In this document: piece after piece, positions 23,458 through 29,519 of the stretch
How the letters are laid out: every line of letters begins with the position of its first letter
Position numbering within the stretch: position 1 is the stretch's first letter
Source of the DNA: DASZGL01 sp035938875
GTDB lineage: Bacteria > Chloroflexota > Dormibacteria > Aeolococcales > Aeolococcaceae
Reading direction: 5' to 3'
Assembly (NCBI GenBank): GCA_035938875.1
Contig: DASZGL010000122.1
Span: 1 to 29,519 of the forward strand
Length of the DNA stretch: 29,519 nt
Program-made: the position numbers and the translations under genes
The notes under the pieces: generated by a model
Told to the model about the DNA's origin: nothing
Databases searched by the model: none
Seen by the model: only the letters and a program-made list of their open reading frames with translations

Positions 23458-24437
23458 TGGCCGGCGTGGTGACGGCAAAGTCCGCACAGCACGGCGATCC
23501 CTCGGCCACCCGCAGGTTCTGGGCAGTGCGCCGCCCCGGACCGCTCGCCGCCATCGCGGTCGCCTACCTGAGTCTCGCCTCCGGGATCATGATCTGGCGA
23601 GGGATTTCCGTGTCGCCCGATTACCTCGTCCTCATGATGGTGCCGGCGGCGCTGGTGAGCGGTCGCTTTCTACGCTTCGTCGGTGACTGGGTCCCCTTCG
23701 TGGCGATCTTCATGGGTTGGGAGGCGATGCGCGGAATCGCACCCAAGACCGGCTTCGCCCCTCACGTCGCCGACCTGGCAAACGTCGAGACGTGGCTCTT
23801 CGGTGGACACCTGCCGACGGCGGTTCTCCAGGACTGGCTGCACCGTGGTGGCGCCACCGAGGTCATCGACGACGCGGCCACCATCGCGTACTTCGGCCAT
23901 TTCGCCTTTCCCTTGATCGTCGGCATGCTGCTCTGGATCGTCGACCGCACGCAGTTCCTTCGCTTCACCACTGCGCTGCTGGCCATGGCCTTCGCGGCGT
24001 TCGTCGTCTTCCTGTTGGTGCCCACCGCACCGCCGTGGTACGCGCAGGACCACGGTGCTGTCAGCGGCTTCAGCAGGATCCTCGGGACCACTCTGCCCAG
24101 CGCGGTGAGTCCCTACTACAACTCACTCAACGCCAACCAGGTGGCCGCATTCCCGTCGCTGCACGCAGCCTTCCCGTTTCTCGGTTACCTCGCGTTGAGG
24201 CCCGTCTTCCCGCGCGGGGCGTGGATCGCCCTGGCGTGGTGCGTGGCCGTGTGGTTCAGCGTGGTGTACCTGGGTGAGCACTACGTCATCGACGTCGTCG
24301 CCGGGGTCGCCTTGGCGATGGTCAGTTGGATCGTGCTGATGCGCGTTGCCGTGCCACGCGTGGCGATGCTGAGGGGAGCGCAGACAGCTGCCGCCGTCCG
24401 CCCACCGGGCGTGCTCGCCGTCAGGCGGCTGCGCTGA
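23457..24437 (+). CDS. PAP2-superfamily membrane protein (Aur1/inositol-phosphotransferase-like)
   Basis: This 326-residue integral membrane protein has about six hydrophobic segments. The acid-phosphatase/transferase signature of the PAP2_3 (Aur1/Ipt1-like) type is clear: PTAPPWYAQDHG, AAFPSLHAAFPFLGYLAL with the first histidine, and VYLGEHYVIDVVAG with the second histidine and the aspartate. Related enzymes transfer phospho-head-groups or dephosphorylate lipid phosphates on the outer face of the membrane; the substrate here is unknown. GTG 23457 is chosen because it overlaps the LLM stop by one base (TAGTG); GTG 23466 and 23469 are also possible. Its last 17 bp overlap the end of the convergent HtrA gene. 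Confidence 0.85.
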   Translation: MAGVVTAKSAQHGDPSATRRFWAVRRPGPLAAIAVAYLSLASGIMIWRGISVSPDYLVLMMVPAALVSGRFLRFVGDWVPFVAIFMGWEAMRGIAPKTGFAPHVADLANVETWLFGGHLPTAVLQDWLHRGGATEVIDDAATIAYFGHFAFPLIVGMLLWIVDRTQFLRFTTALLAMAFAAFVVFLLVPTAPPWYAQDHGAVSGFSRILGTTLPSAVSPYYNSLNANQVAAFPSLHAAFPFLGYLALRPVFPRGAWIALAWCVAVWFSVVYLGEHYVIDVVAGVALAMVSWIVLMRVAVPRVAMLRGAQTAAAVRPPGVLAVRRLR

Positions 24438-25386
24438 GCTCGACGGGTGTCACGATGATGTCGACGGCGCGGTCGTCACGCAGCGCGCGGACTGCCAGCG
24501 GACGGCCGATGGCCTCTGCGGTCATCAGCCGCTGCAGCGCGCCGGCGGTCTGCAGTGGAGTGCCGTCAACGGAGACGATGATGTCGCCGCGTCGCAGCCC
24601 TGCGGCCATCGCCGGACTGCCCTCGACGACCTCGACGACCTCCAGTCCATGCGGGTGACCGGCGAAGTGTGCGGCGCGCTGCGGTAGAGCGCGTGTCCCC
24701 CCGGCGATGCCCATGTAGGCGCGTCGCACCCGACCTTCGGCGATGAGGGCGCCGAGGATGCGCTGCGTGGTGGCGTTGATGGGCACGGCGAGGCCGAGGC
24801 CGATGCCGGCGACGGCGGTGTTGACGCCGACGACGCGGGAATGCGAATCGGCGAGCGCACCGCCGGAGTTGCCGGGGTTGAGTGCGGCGTCGGTCTGGAT
24901 GACGTCCTCGACGACCCGCGTCACCGAGCCTGCCCGGGTGACCACAGAGCGTCCCAGGGCACTGACAACGCCCGCCGTCACCGACCCTGAGTAGCCCATG
25001 GGATTGCCGACGGCGACGACCAGCTGGCCGACGCGCAGGCGGTCGGCGTCGCCGAGCTCGGCGGCGGCGAGATCCGAAGCCTGGACTCGGACCACGGCGA
25101 GGTCGCTCAGCGGGTCGCGACCAACCACGGTGAAGGGGAGCTCGCTGCCGTCGACGAACACCGCCTCGCCACCCGGCGCGGCAGCGACCACGTGCGCCGA
25201 GGTGAGCAGGTACCCGTCAGGGCTGATGGTCACCGCCGAGCCAGTCCCGCCGGTGCGCCGGCCGCCGCGGCCGCCGGTGATCACCCGCAGGCTGGCGACC
25301 GATCGGGTCAGCCGCTCGGCAACACCGATGACAGTGGTCGAATAGGCGTCGAGCGCCTGGACCTCCGTAGCGTCGAGCGCCGCCAT
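24421..25386 (-). CDS. HtrA/DegP-like trypsin-fold serine protease with PDZ domain, no export signal
   Basis: This 321-residue protease has the S1C catalytic triad: H65 in LTSAHVVAA, D95 in RDPLSDLAVVRV and S174 in LNPGNSGGAL. One PDZ domain follows at about 230-315 (GLEVVEVVEGSPAMAAGL, then RGDIIVSVDGTPL). Most HtrA proteins have a signal peptide or membrane anchor. This one starts MAALDATEVQALDAYSTTVI with no hydrophobic segment, so it is predicted to be cytoplasmic. ATG 25386 lies 1 bp after the stop of the ribbon-helix-helix-like gene (TGACATG); an in-frame earlier start would run into that gene. The 3' end overlaps the convergent PAP2-like gene by 17 bp. Confidence 0.9.
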   Translation of the reverse strand: MAALDATEVQALDAYSTTVIGVAERLTRSVASLRVITGGRGGRRTGGTGSAVTISPDGYLLTSAHVVAAAPGGEAVFVDGSELPFTVVGRDPLSDLAVVRVQASDLAAAELGDADRLRVGQLVVAVGNPMGYSGSVTAGVVSALGRSVVTRAGSVTRVVEDVIQTDAALNPGNSGGALADSHSRVVGVNTAVAGIGLGLAVPINATTQRILGALIAEGRVRRAYMGIAGGTRALPQRAAHFAGHPHGLEVVEVVEGSPAMAAGLRRGDIIVSVDGTPLQTAGALQRLMTAEAIGRPLAVRALRDDRAVDIIVTPVELSAAA

Positions 25387-25387
25387 G

Positions 25388-25933
25388 TCAGGCCTGCTCC
25401 GGTCCTTCGGCGCGAACCTTCTCGACGTGCGATAGCGCATCGCGCAGGCTCTGGATCCAGTCCGACTGATGCTTGCCCACCAGGCGCACGCACCAGGCGA
25501 GCGCCTCGCTGCGACTGCGGGCGACGCCGGACTCGATGAGGGTGTCGAGCACCGCTCGATCCTGCATGCGGAGCCGGGTCATCACCGGCATGCTCACGGT
25601 GGTGAAGTGCTCACGGACATCGCCACACTCGGCGCCCCAGGACACCTTGCGCGCGAATCGGTGCTCGGCGTCCAGGGCGATGCGGACGCGCTGGTCACGC
25701 GTGTCCTCGCGCCAGCCGCTGATCCGCGCGCCGCGGGCGGTTGCACGTTCGGCGTCGGTGGCGTCCTTGCCGAGCTCGACATCGGGAAGGGTGCCGACCA
25801 CGAGGATCTCCTCGCTGTCGGCGACAACGGTGGGCGGGCCGGAGAACCAGCCCTCGGGGATGCGCCCGGCGAACCAGGCGGCGGCTTCGGAGGCGGAGAG
25901 GGGAGGAGCTTGGGAGGCTTGCTGGAATTTCAT
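25388..25933 (-). CDS. Uncharacterised protein with ribbon-helix-helix-like C-terminal segment
   Basis: I do not recognise the whole of this 181-residue protein. Residues 115-152 (MPVMTRLRMQDRAVLDTLIE, then SGVARSRSEALAWCVRLV) follow the strand-helix-helix pattern of ribbon-helix-helix DNA-binding domains, including the SRSEA start of the second helix. The N-terminal 110 residues contain AAAWFAGRIPEGWFSGPPTV, EEILVVGTLP and VRIALDAEHRFARKVSWGAE, which look like a separate globular domain. The gene is coupled to the HtrA gene with a 1-bp gap, so it may regulate or partner the protease. The ATG at 25933 is immediately preceded by an 8-bp tandem repeat, which could be its own operator. Confidence 0.75.
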   Translation of the reverse strand: MKFQQASQAPPLSASEAAAWFAGRIPEGWFSGPPTVVADSEEILVVGTLPDVELGKDATDAERATARGARISGWREDTRDQRVRIALDAEHRFARKVSWGAECGDVREHFTTVSMPVMTRLRMQDRAVLDTLIESGVARSRSEALAWCVRLVGKHQSDWIQSLRDALSHVEKVRAEGPEQA

Positions 25934-25949
25934 AGTTACATAGTTACAT
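25931..25949 (-). repeat. 8-bp tandem repeat (ATGTAACT) ending in the start codon of the RHH-like gene
   Basis: On the minus strand the unit ATGTAACT occurs twice and is followed by ATG, so 19 bp are perfectly periodic. Each repeat unit is itself ATG followed directly by TAA. The element is unusually A/T-rich for this window and lies 0-16 nt before the true start codon. It could be an operator, a spurious-initiation trap, or both. Confidence 0.7.
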
Positions 25950-26001
25950 CAAGCGGTGCCGAATGGCAAGTCGCCCCGCTGGGGCCGGTTGCGGGCCGGA
26001 G

Positions 26002-26007
26002 TACACT
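26002..26007 (+). promoter_or_regulatory. Possible -10 element for the small membrane protein gene
   Basis: TACACT ends 7 nt before the ATG, again at leaderless spacing, with no Shine-Dalgarno in between. It is the same hexamer as the cbs candidate. Confidence 0.42.
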
Positions 26008-26014
26008 CGAATCG

Positions 26015-26326
26015 ATGGAGCCACAGCGCCCGGATCCCCCGCTCCTCGTCAATCCCTACAAGGACCACGGCGTCGTCGCCGGCGAACGCGCCGCCGCCGG
26101 CGTCGGCCATGTGGCCCTGCTGGTGGCGAACCTGGCCGTCGTCGTCGCCGTCGCCATCGTCTACGGCTGGCTGATGTCCATCCTCGCCCGGCACATCGGT
26201 GAAGGGGTCGCCGGCGCTCTCGAGGTCTGCCTGCTCGTCCTCATGGGCGCCATCGGCGTCGCCCTGATCGCCGGGGGCACCTGGGCGATATTGCAGACGC
26301 GGTCGGTGCGCCGCCGCCTGCGCTGA
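26015..26326 (+). CDS. Small two-helix membrane protein, unknown function
   Basis: This 103-residue protein starts with a short polar, Pro-rich segment (MEPQRPDPPLLVNPYKDHG). Two hydrophobic helices follow, at about 30-56 and 68-92, joined by a short loop (ARHIGEGVAGALE). It ends in a basic tail (QTRSVRRRLR), so both ends are probably cytoplasmic. No family is recognised. ATG 26015 is preferred to upstream in-frame starts, which overlap the divergent RHH-like gene, because a leaderless -10 candidate lies 7 nt before it. The gene ends 18 bp before the convergent GH13 gene. Confidence 0.7.
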   Translation: MEPQRPDPPLLVNPYKDHGVVAGERAAAGVGHVALLVANLAVVVAVAIVYGWLMSILARHIGEGVAGALEVCLLVLMGAIGVALIAGGTWAILQTRSVRRRLR

Positions 26327-26344
26327 GCCCAACCGCCGCCGAGA

Positions 26345-27916
26345 TCAGCTCGCGGCGCTGCGATTCAGCGTGACGATGACGGCCTCCCAGGGGCCGAGCT
26401 TCAGCCTTCCCCCGATGCCCTCGCCGTCGCGGGCTCGGTCGCTGCCGACGGCCACGGATCCCTGCACATCGTCGACGCTGGTCACATGGTCGGCGAGGTT
26501 GAGCGCCACCAACGTGCCGGCTCCGCGGCGATACACCCACGCGCCGTCGGCGGATGCGCAGCTCGCGTACCCACCGCGGCGCAGATCCTCGCCGCTCCGT
26601 CGCAGGCCGATGATGTCGTGACAGAGGTGGAGAAGCGAGCCGGGGTCGGCGCGCTGCTCGGCGACGCTCGCGGCGCCGTCATCACCGATCGGCAGCCACG
26701 GGATGACGCCGTCACCCGTGAACCCGGCGTTGCCACCGGGTCGCCAGCGCATCGGCGTGCGCACGCCGTCGCGGCCCAGGCGATCACGGCGTGCGCCCGA
26801 CGGTATCGGCACGTTGCCCAAGCCGATCTCGTCGCCGGAGTAGAGGAGCGGCGTGCCCCGCAGCGTGAGCAGCATGATCAGGGCGCAGCGAACGCGCGCT
26901 GCGTCGTCGCCACACCAGCGGCTGGGAAATCGCGGCACGTCGTGGTTGGACCCGGTCCACAACGGCCACGCCGGCGCCGGCAGGGCGCGATCCGTCGCCT
27001 CGACCAGGTCGCGCAGCGACGCCGCGTCGAACGGGGTGAAGAGAAAGGGAATGTTCAGCCCCAGCTGGATCTCGTCGTCGCGAACGAAGCGGGCCAGCCG
27101 GGCGACGTCGAAGAAGAAGGTCTCGCCGAGCAGCAGGCGTGGCGGTGAGTAGCGGTTGGCGATGCGCCGCCAGCGGCGGAGCACCGCGTGGGCCTCGGGT
27201 CGGTTGCCGCTGAACACCTCGCGCTGACCGCGCAGCTGGACGAGGCGGTGATCGCTCGCCCGTGCCCGCGGATTGTCGCGCAGCCGCGTGTCCTTGACGA
27301 TCAGCTGCGCGGTGTCGATGCGGAACCCGGCCACGCCGCGGTCGAACCAGAAGCGCAGGATGCCGTCGAACGCTGCGCGCACCTCGGGATTCCACCAGTT
27401 GAGGTCGGCCTGCTCGACGAAGAAGTTGTGCAGGTACATCTGTCCCGTGGTCTCGTCGAGTGTCCACGCCGGTGCGCCGCTGAAGTCCTTCCAGTTGTTG
27501 GGTGGGCCACCATCCGGTTCGGGGTCGGCCCAGACGTACCAGTCGCGGCGCGGTGCCGTGCGCGAGGCGCGCGACTCGGTGAACCAGGGATGCGCGGTGC
27601 TGGTGTGGTTGGGGACGAGGTCGAGCAGGACGCGGATGCCCGCAGAACCGGCGACGCCGATGAGCTCGTCGAGGTCGGCGAGCGTTCCCAGCTCGGCGTG
27701 CACGCCGAGGTAGTCGCTGATGTCGTAGCCCCAGTCGACGTCGGGCGAAGGCATGGTCGGGCTCAGCCATATCGCGTCGATGCCCAGCCAGGCGAGGTGA
27801 TCGACGTGGTCGATGATGCCGCGCAGGTCGCCGACGCCGTCGCCGTCGGAGTCGGCGAAGGAGCGACAGTAGACCTGGTAGATGACGGCGTCGCGCCACC
27901 AGTCGTCGTCGGTCAC
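26345..27916 (-). CDS. GH13 alpha-amylase family enzyme (alpha-glucosidase type)
   Basis: This 523-residue enzyme has all GH13 regions: LLDLVPNHTS (region I), GVAGFRIDTA with the nucleophile D201, LLLGETFFF with the acid/base E265, and TGSNHDVPRF with D326. The N-terminal DAVIYQVYCRSFADSDGDGV and GDLRGI are typical of oligo-1,6-/alpha-glucosidases rather than large secreted amylases. A C-terminal beta domain follows at about 430-523. There is no signal peptide, so it likely hydrolyses or transglycosylates alpha-glucosides, or trehalose-like sugars, in the cytoplasm. GTG 27916 gives the family N terminus (TDDDWWRDAVIYQVY) and avoids overlap with the upstream UbiA-type gene; an upstream TTG would overlap it by 35 bp. 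Confidence 0.92.
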   Translation of the reverse strand: MTDDDWWRDAVIYQVYCRSFADSDGDGVGDLRGIIDHVDHLAWLGIDAIWLSPTMPSPDVDWGYDISDYLGVHAELGTLADLDELIGVAGSAGIRVLLDLVPNHTSTAHPWFTESRASRTAPRRDWYVWADPEPDGGPPNNWKDFSGAPAWTLDETTGQMYLHNFFVEQADLNWWNPEVRAAFDGILRFWFDRGVAGFRIDTAQLIVKDTRLRDNPRARASDHRLVQLRGQREVFSGNRPEAHAVLRRWRRIANRYSPPRLLLGETFFFDVARLARFVRDDEIQLGLNIPFLFTPFDAASLRDLVEATDRALPAPAWPLWTGSNHDVPRFPSRWCGDDAARVRCALIMLLTLRGTPLLYSGDEIGLGNVPIPSGARRDRLGRDGVRTPMRWRPGGNAGFTGDGVIPWLPIGDDGAASVAEQRADPGSLLHLCHDIIGLRRSGEDLRRGGYASCASADGAWVYRRGAGTLVALNLADHVTSVDDVQGSVAVGSDRARDGEGIGGRLKLGPWEAVIVTLNRSAAS

Positions 27917-27938
27917 AGCGCCCGCGCGTGCTGTCCCG

Positions 27939-29267
27939 TCAGCCGACGGCGATTCCGATGAGCGTTCCCGCAACCAGCAGCAACCCGGTGGCGAAGTGGA
28001 GGATGACGTTGTTCTGCAGCGCCGGCATCACCTCGTACGGCTGGTCGTAGTTGTCGCGCAGGCCACGCGCAGTCTTGACCGCCAGGGGGACGGTGAGCAG
28101 GGCGATGAGCGTGGTCCACGGCACCACGCGGGTGGCCGCACCGACGATGCAGGCGATGTAGGCGAGAGCCGCCGACACCTCGTAGCCGCGGACGACTGCG
28201 GGCTTCGACAAGCGGACGACGAGCGTGCGCTTGCCCGCCTTGGCGTCGGAGATGCGGTCGGGGATCTCGTTGGCGTAGAGGATGAGCATGACCAGCAGCG
28301 CCACCGGGATGCTGAGCACGAACGGCTTGAGCGAATACTGCTGCGTCTGCACGTAATAGGCGCCGAGGACCATGATGGGTCCGAAGCCGAGGGCCACAGC
28401 GAGCTCGCCGAGTCCGTGGTGAACGAGGCGAAGCGGCGGCGCGGTGTAGAACCAGCTGATGAGGATGCCGGCGACGCCGATCCAGAGTAGGCCGGCACCG
28501 GTCATGGCCACCAACACCAGGCCGACGGCGATGGCGATGGCGTAGCACGCCGCGCAGAGAAGCGCCATCTGGCGAAGGCTGACAAGCCCGTACTGGATCA
28601 CTCGCGAGCCACCGCTGAACATCGTCGGTGTGGTGTTCGCCTCGTCGGCGCCGCTCATCGCGTCGAAGACGTCGTTGGCGACGTTGAGTCCGAGGTGCAC
28701 GGCGATGCCGCCGAGGAGAGTCAGCAGCGCAAGGCCGAGGGCGAAGTGATGCTCCGAGCCGGCCACGGCGATGCCGAGCGCGACAGGAACAAGCGTCGCG
28801 GTGAGAAACGGCAGCCGCGTCGCCAGGAAAAACCGCCAGCCGAGACTCATGCGTGGCTTCACCTCGATGCCACGGTCTCGGCTGAGTGAGGCCAGGTAGC
28901 GCCGCGCCTGGGGCAGCGCGCGCTCGCACAGCTCGATGAAGGGAACGTCCTTCTCGCTCCAGCCTCGCGCCGCCCTGGGGCGGAATCGCCAGCGGGGCTG
29001 TGACGTCTCCAGCGTTCCCGCGAACTCCATGTACTTGCGCTGGTCGTATCCGTATCCCGGTCGCGGACGCACGCTGCTGACCAGGATGCGGGCATCCCGC
29101 GCATCGCCCGAGAGTGCTGTGCCCGCATTCACCGGTTGCAGCTCGAGGGCATCGCCGTCGTAGGAGAAACGGGTGGCGACGTTGAGGGGATGACCGTTGG
29201 CGTCGCAGGTGACGATCACCGCGTGGCTGAACTGATCCAGCCTGCTCAGCGCGACATCAAGTCTCAT
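27939..29267 (-). CDS. Fusion of split-barrel flavin/F420-type domain with UbiA/MenA-like prenyltransferase
   Basis: This 442-residue protein has two parts. Residues 1-130 resemble a pyridoxamine-5'-phosphate-oxidase-like split barrel (FSHAVIVTCDANGHPLNVAT, ILVSSVRPRPGYGYDQRKYM, EFAGTLE). Residues 140-442 are a UbiA-superfamily prenyltransferase with about eight membrane helices and both Asp-rich motifs, NVANDVFD (195-202) and D337-R-I-S-D341 followed by AKAGKRTLV. FSGGSRVIQYG and HGLGELAVALGFGP are MenA hallmarks. The prenyltransferase half likely attaches a polyprenyl tail to dihydroxynaphthoate for menaquinone, or to a similar aromatic. The split-barrel half may bind a flavin, F420 or quinone-like ligand, which is inference. 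ATG 29267 overlaps the stop of the upstream split-barrel gene in an ATGA quartet. Confidence 0.87.
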   Translation of the reverse strand: MRLDVALSRLDQFSHAVIVTCDANGHPLNVATRFSYDGDALELQPVNAGTALSGDARDARILVSSVRPRPGYGYDQRKYMEFAGTLETSQPRWRFRPRAARGWSEKDVPFIELCERALPQARRYLASLSRDRGIEVKPRMSLGWRFFLATRLPFLTATLVPVALGIAVAGSEHHFALGLALLTLLGGIAVHLGLNVANDVFDAMSGADEANTTPTMFSGGSRVIQYGLVSLRQMALLCAACYAIAIAVGLVLVAMTGAGLLWIGVAGILISWFYTAPPLRLVHHGLGELAVALGFGPIMVLGAYYVQTQQYSLKPFVLSIPVALLVMLILYANEIPDRISDAKAGKRTLVVRLSKPAVVRGYEVSAALAYIACIVGAATRVVPWTTLIALLTVPLAVKTARGLRDNYDQPYEVMPALQNNVILHFATGLLLVAGTLIGIAVG

Positions 29268-29519
29268 GCGACAACCGGTTGGGCGATGCCGATCACCTCC
29301 GGCTCCGCAGAGGTGTCGCCATCCGGCCACCAGATCACCCGTGTCGGGGTGATCTCGATGACGGCACGTTCCCAGAACAGAGGTAAGCCGAAGCGCAGCT
29401 TCAACAGACTGCGAACGCCCGGTTCCTTGGCCAGCCACAGCGGCAGCACCCCGGCCCAGCCGTCGTGGAGGTCGTCCTCGATGACCCGAGCCGTGCCCTG
29501 GATGGTCACCGGCACGAAC
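29264..29519 (-). CDS. Pyridoxamine 5'-phosphate oxidase-like (split-barrel) protein, C-terminal part only
   Basis: Only the last 85 codons are inside the window; the 5' end lies to the right. The fragment reads VTIQGTARVIEDDLHDGW, then ERAVIEITPTRVIWWPDGD, which is the closing half of a flavin/F420-type split-barrel domain (G-x-A-R-V strand, then R-A-V-I-E-I-T-P-x-R-V-x-x-W). The stop overlaps the start of the split-barrel/MenA fusion by 4 bp (ATGA), so both are translated together. Two consecutive genes with the same fold next to a prenyltransferase suggest a shared role. Confidence 0.75.
   Translation of the reverse strand, partial: FVPVTIQGTARVIEDDLHDGWAGVLPLWLAKEPGVRSLLKLRFGLPLFWERAVIEITPTRVIWWPDGDTSAEPEVIGIAQPVVA

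Noticed and set aside
26322..26349. GCTGA/TCAGC pairing between the small membrane protein and GH13 stops
   Set aside because: Facing TGA stops produce TGA/TCA symmetry by themselves, and the extra pairing is only two bases.
1..29519. Search for CRISPR arrays, tRNA/rRNA genes, insertion sequences, toxin-antitoxin pairs and defence systems
   Set aside because: No direct-repeat array, cloverleaf, transposase or defence-type protein was seen. The RHH-like protein lies next to a protease, not a toxin.

Overview
The window is a gene-dense, very GC-rich bacterial chromosome segment with no rRNA, tRNA, CRISPR array, insertion sequence or phage gene visible. The gene content suggests a high-GC aerobic soil-type bacterium of the Actinomycetota / Chloroflexota / Ca. 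Dormibacterota kind: an Rv3520c-like LLM (F420-type) oxidoreductase, a two-subunit acyl-CoA dehydrogenase pair of mycobacterial style, an LCP cell-wall ligase, a MenA-type prenyltransferase and GTG starts in many genes. The phylum is inferred; no marker gene is present. Twenty-five protein genes are called, two of them cut by the window edges. No stretch over about 125 bp lacks a gene.

Layout. Positions 1-3956 (minus strand) form a sulfur amino-acid operon: cystathionine beta-synthase, cystathionine gamma-synthase/lyase, a methionine/kynurenine-type aminotransferase and a VOC protein. Positions 4045-6250 (minus) hold a cupin, a YraQ/DUF318-type permease with a histidine-rich tail, and a DUF4389 membrane protein. 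fdhD (plus) faces a small zinc-ribbon gene (minus). Positions 7579-10961 (minus) hold an LCP protein translationally coupled to an S9 peptidase. A DedA-like membrane protein (minus) diverges from an aldehyde dehydrogenase (plus), which converges on an ester-cyclase-like gene (minus). Positions 13905-21534 (minus) are a tight redox run: glcD-glcE-glcF, large and small acyl-CoA dehydrogenase subunits, and type II NADH dehydrogenase. Tryptophan 2,3-dioxygenase, the LLM oxidoreductase and a PAP2/Aur1-like membrane enzyme run on the plus strand. A signal-less HtrA protease and a ribbon-helix-helix-like protein (minus) follow, then a small membrane protein (plus), a GH13 alpha-glucosidase, a split-barrel/MenA-type fusion and a second split-barrel protein (minus).

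How the genes may work together. GlcDEF and NDH-2 would pass electrons from glycolate/lactate-type hydroxyacids and NADH to a quinone. The acyl-CoA dehydrogenase pair would do so through ETF. The MenA-like fusion is a candidate for making that quinone (menaquinone). The sulfur operon would convert homocysteine to cysteine by reverse transsulfuration.

Most unusual observations: (1) the split-barrel + UbiA/MenA fusion coupled by ATGA to another split-barrel gene; (2) TANNNT -10-like hexamers 6-9 nt before the start codons of six first-in-unit genes, suggesting widespread leaderless transcription; (3) an 8-bp tandem repeat that places two ATG-TAA start-stop elements just before the RHH-like/HtrA operon; (4) a 13-bp perfect hairpin that buries the permease start codon; (5) a DedA-like protein lacking the two conserved arginines. 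I see no clearly new defence or mobile system.
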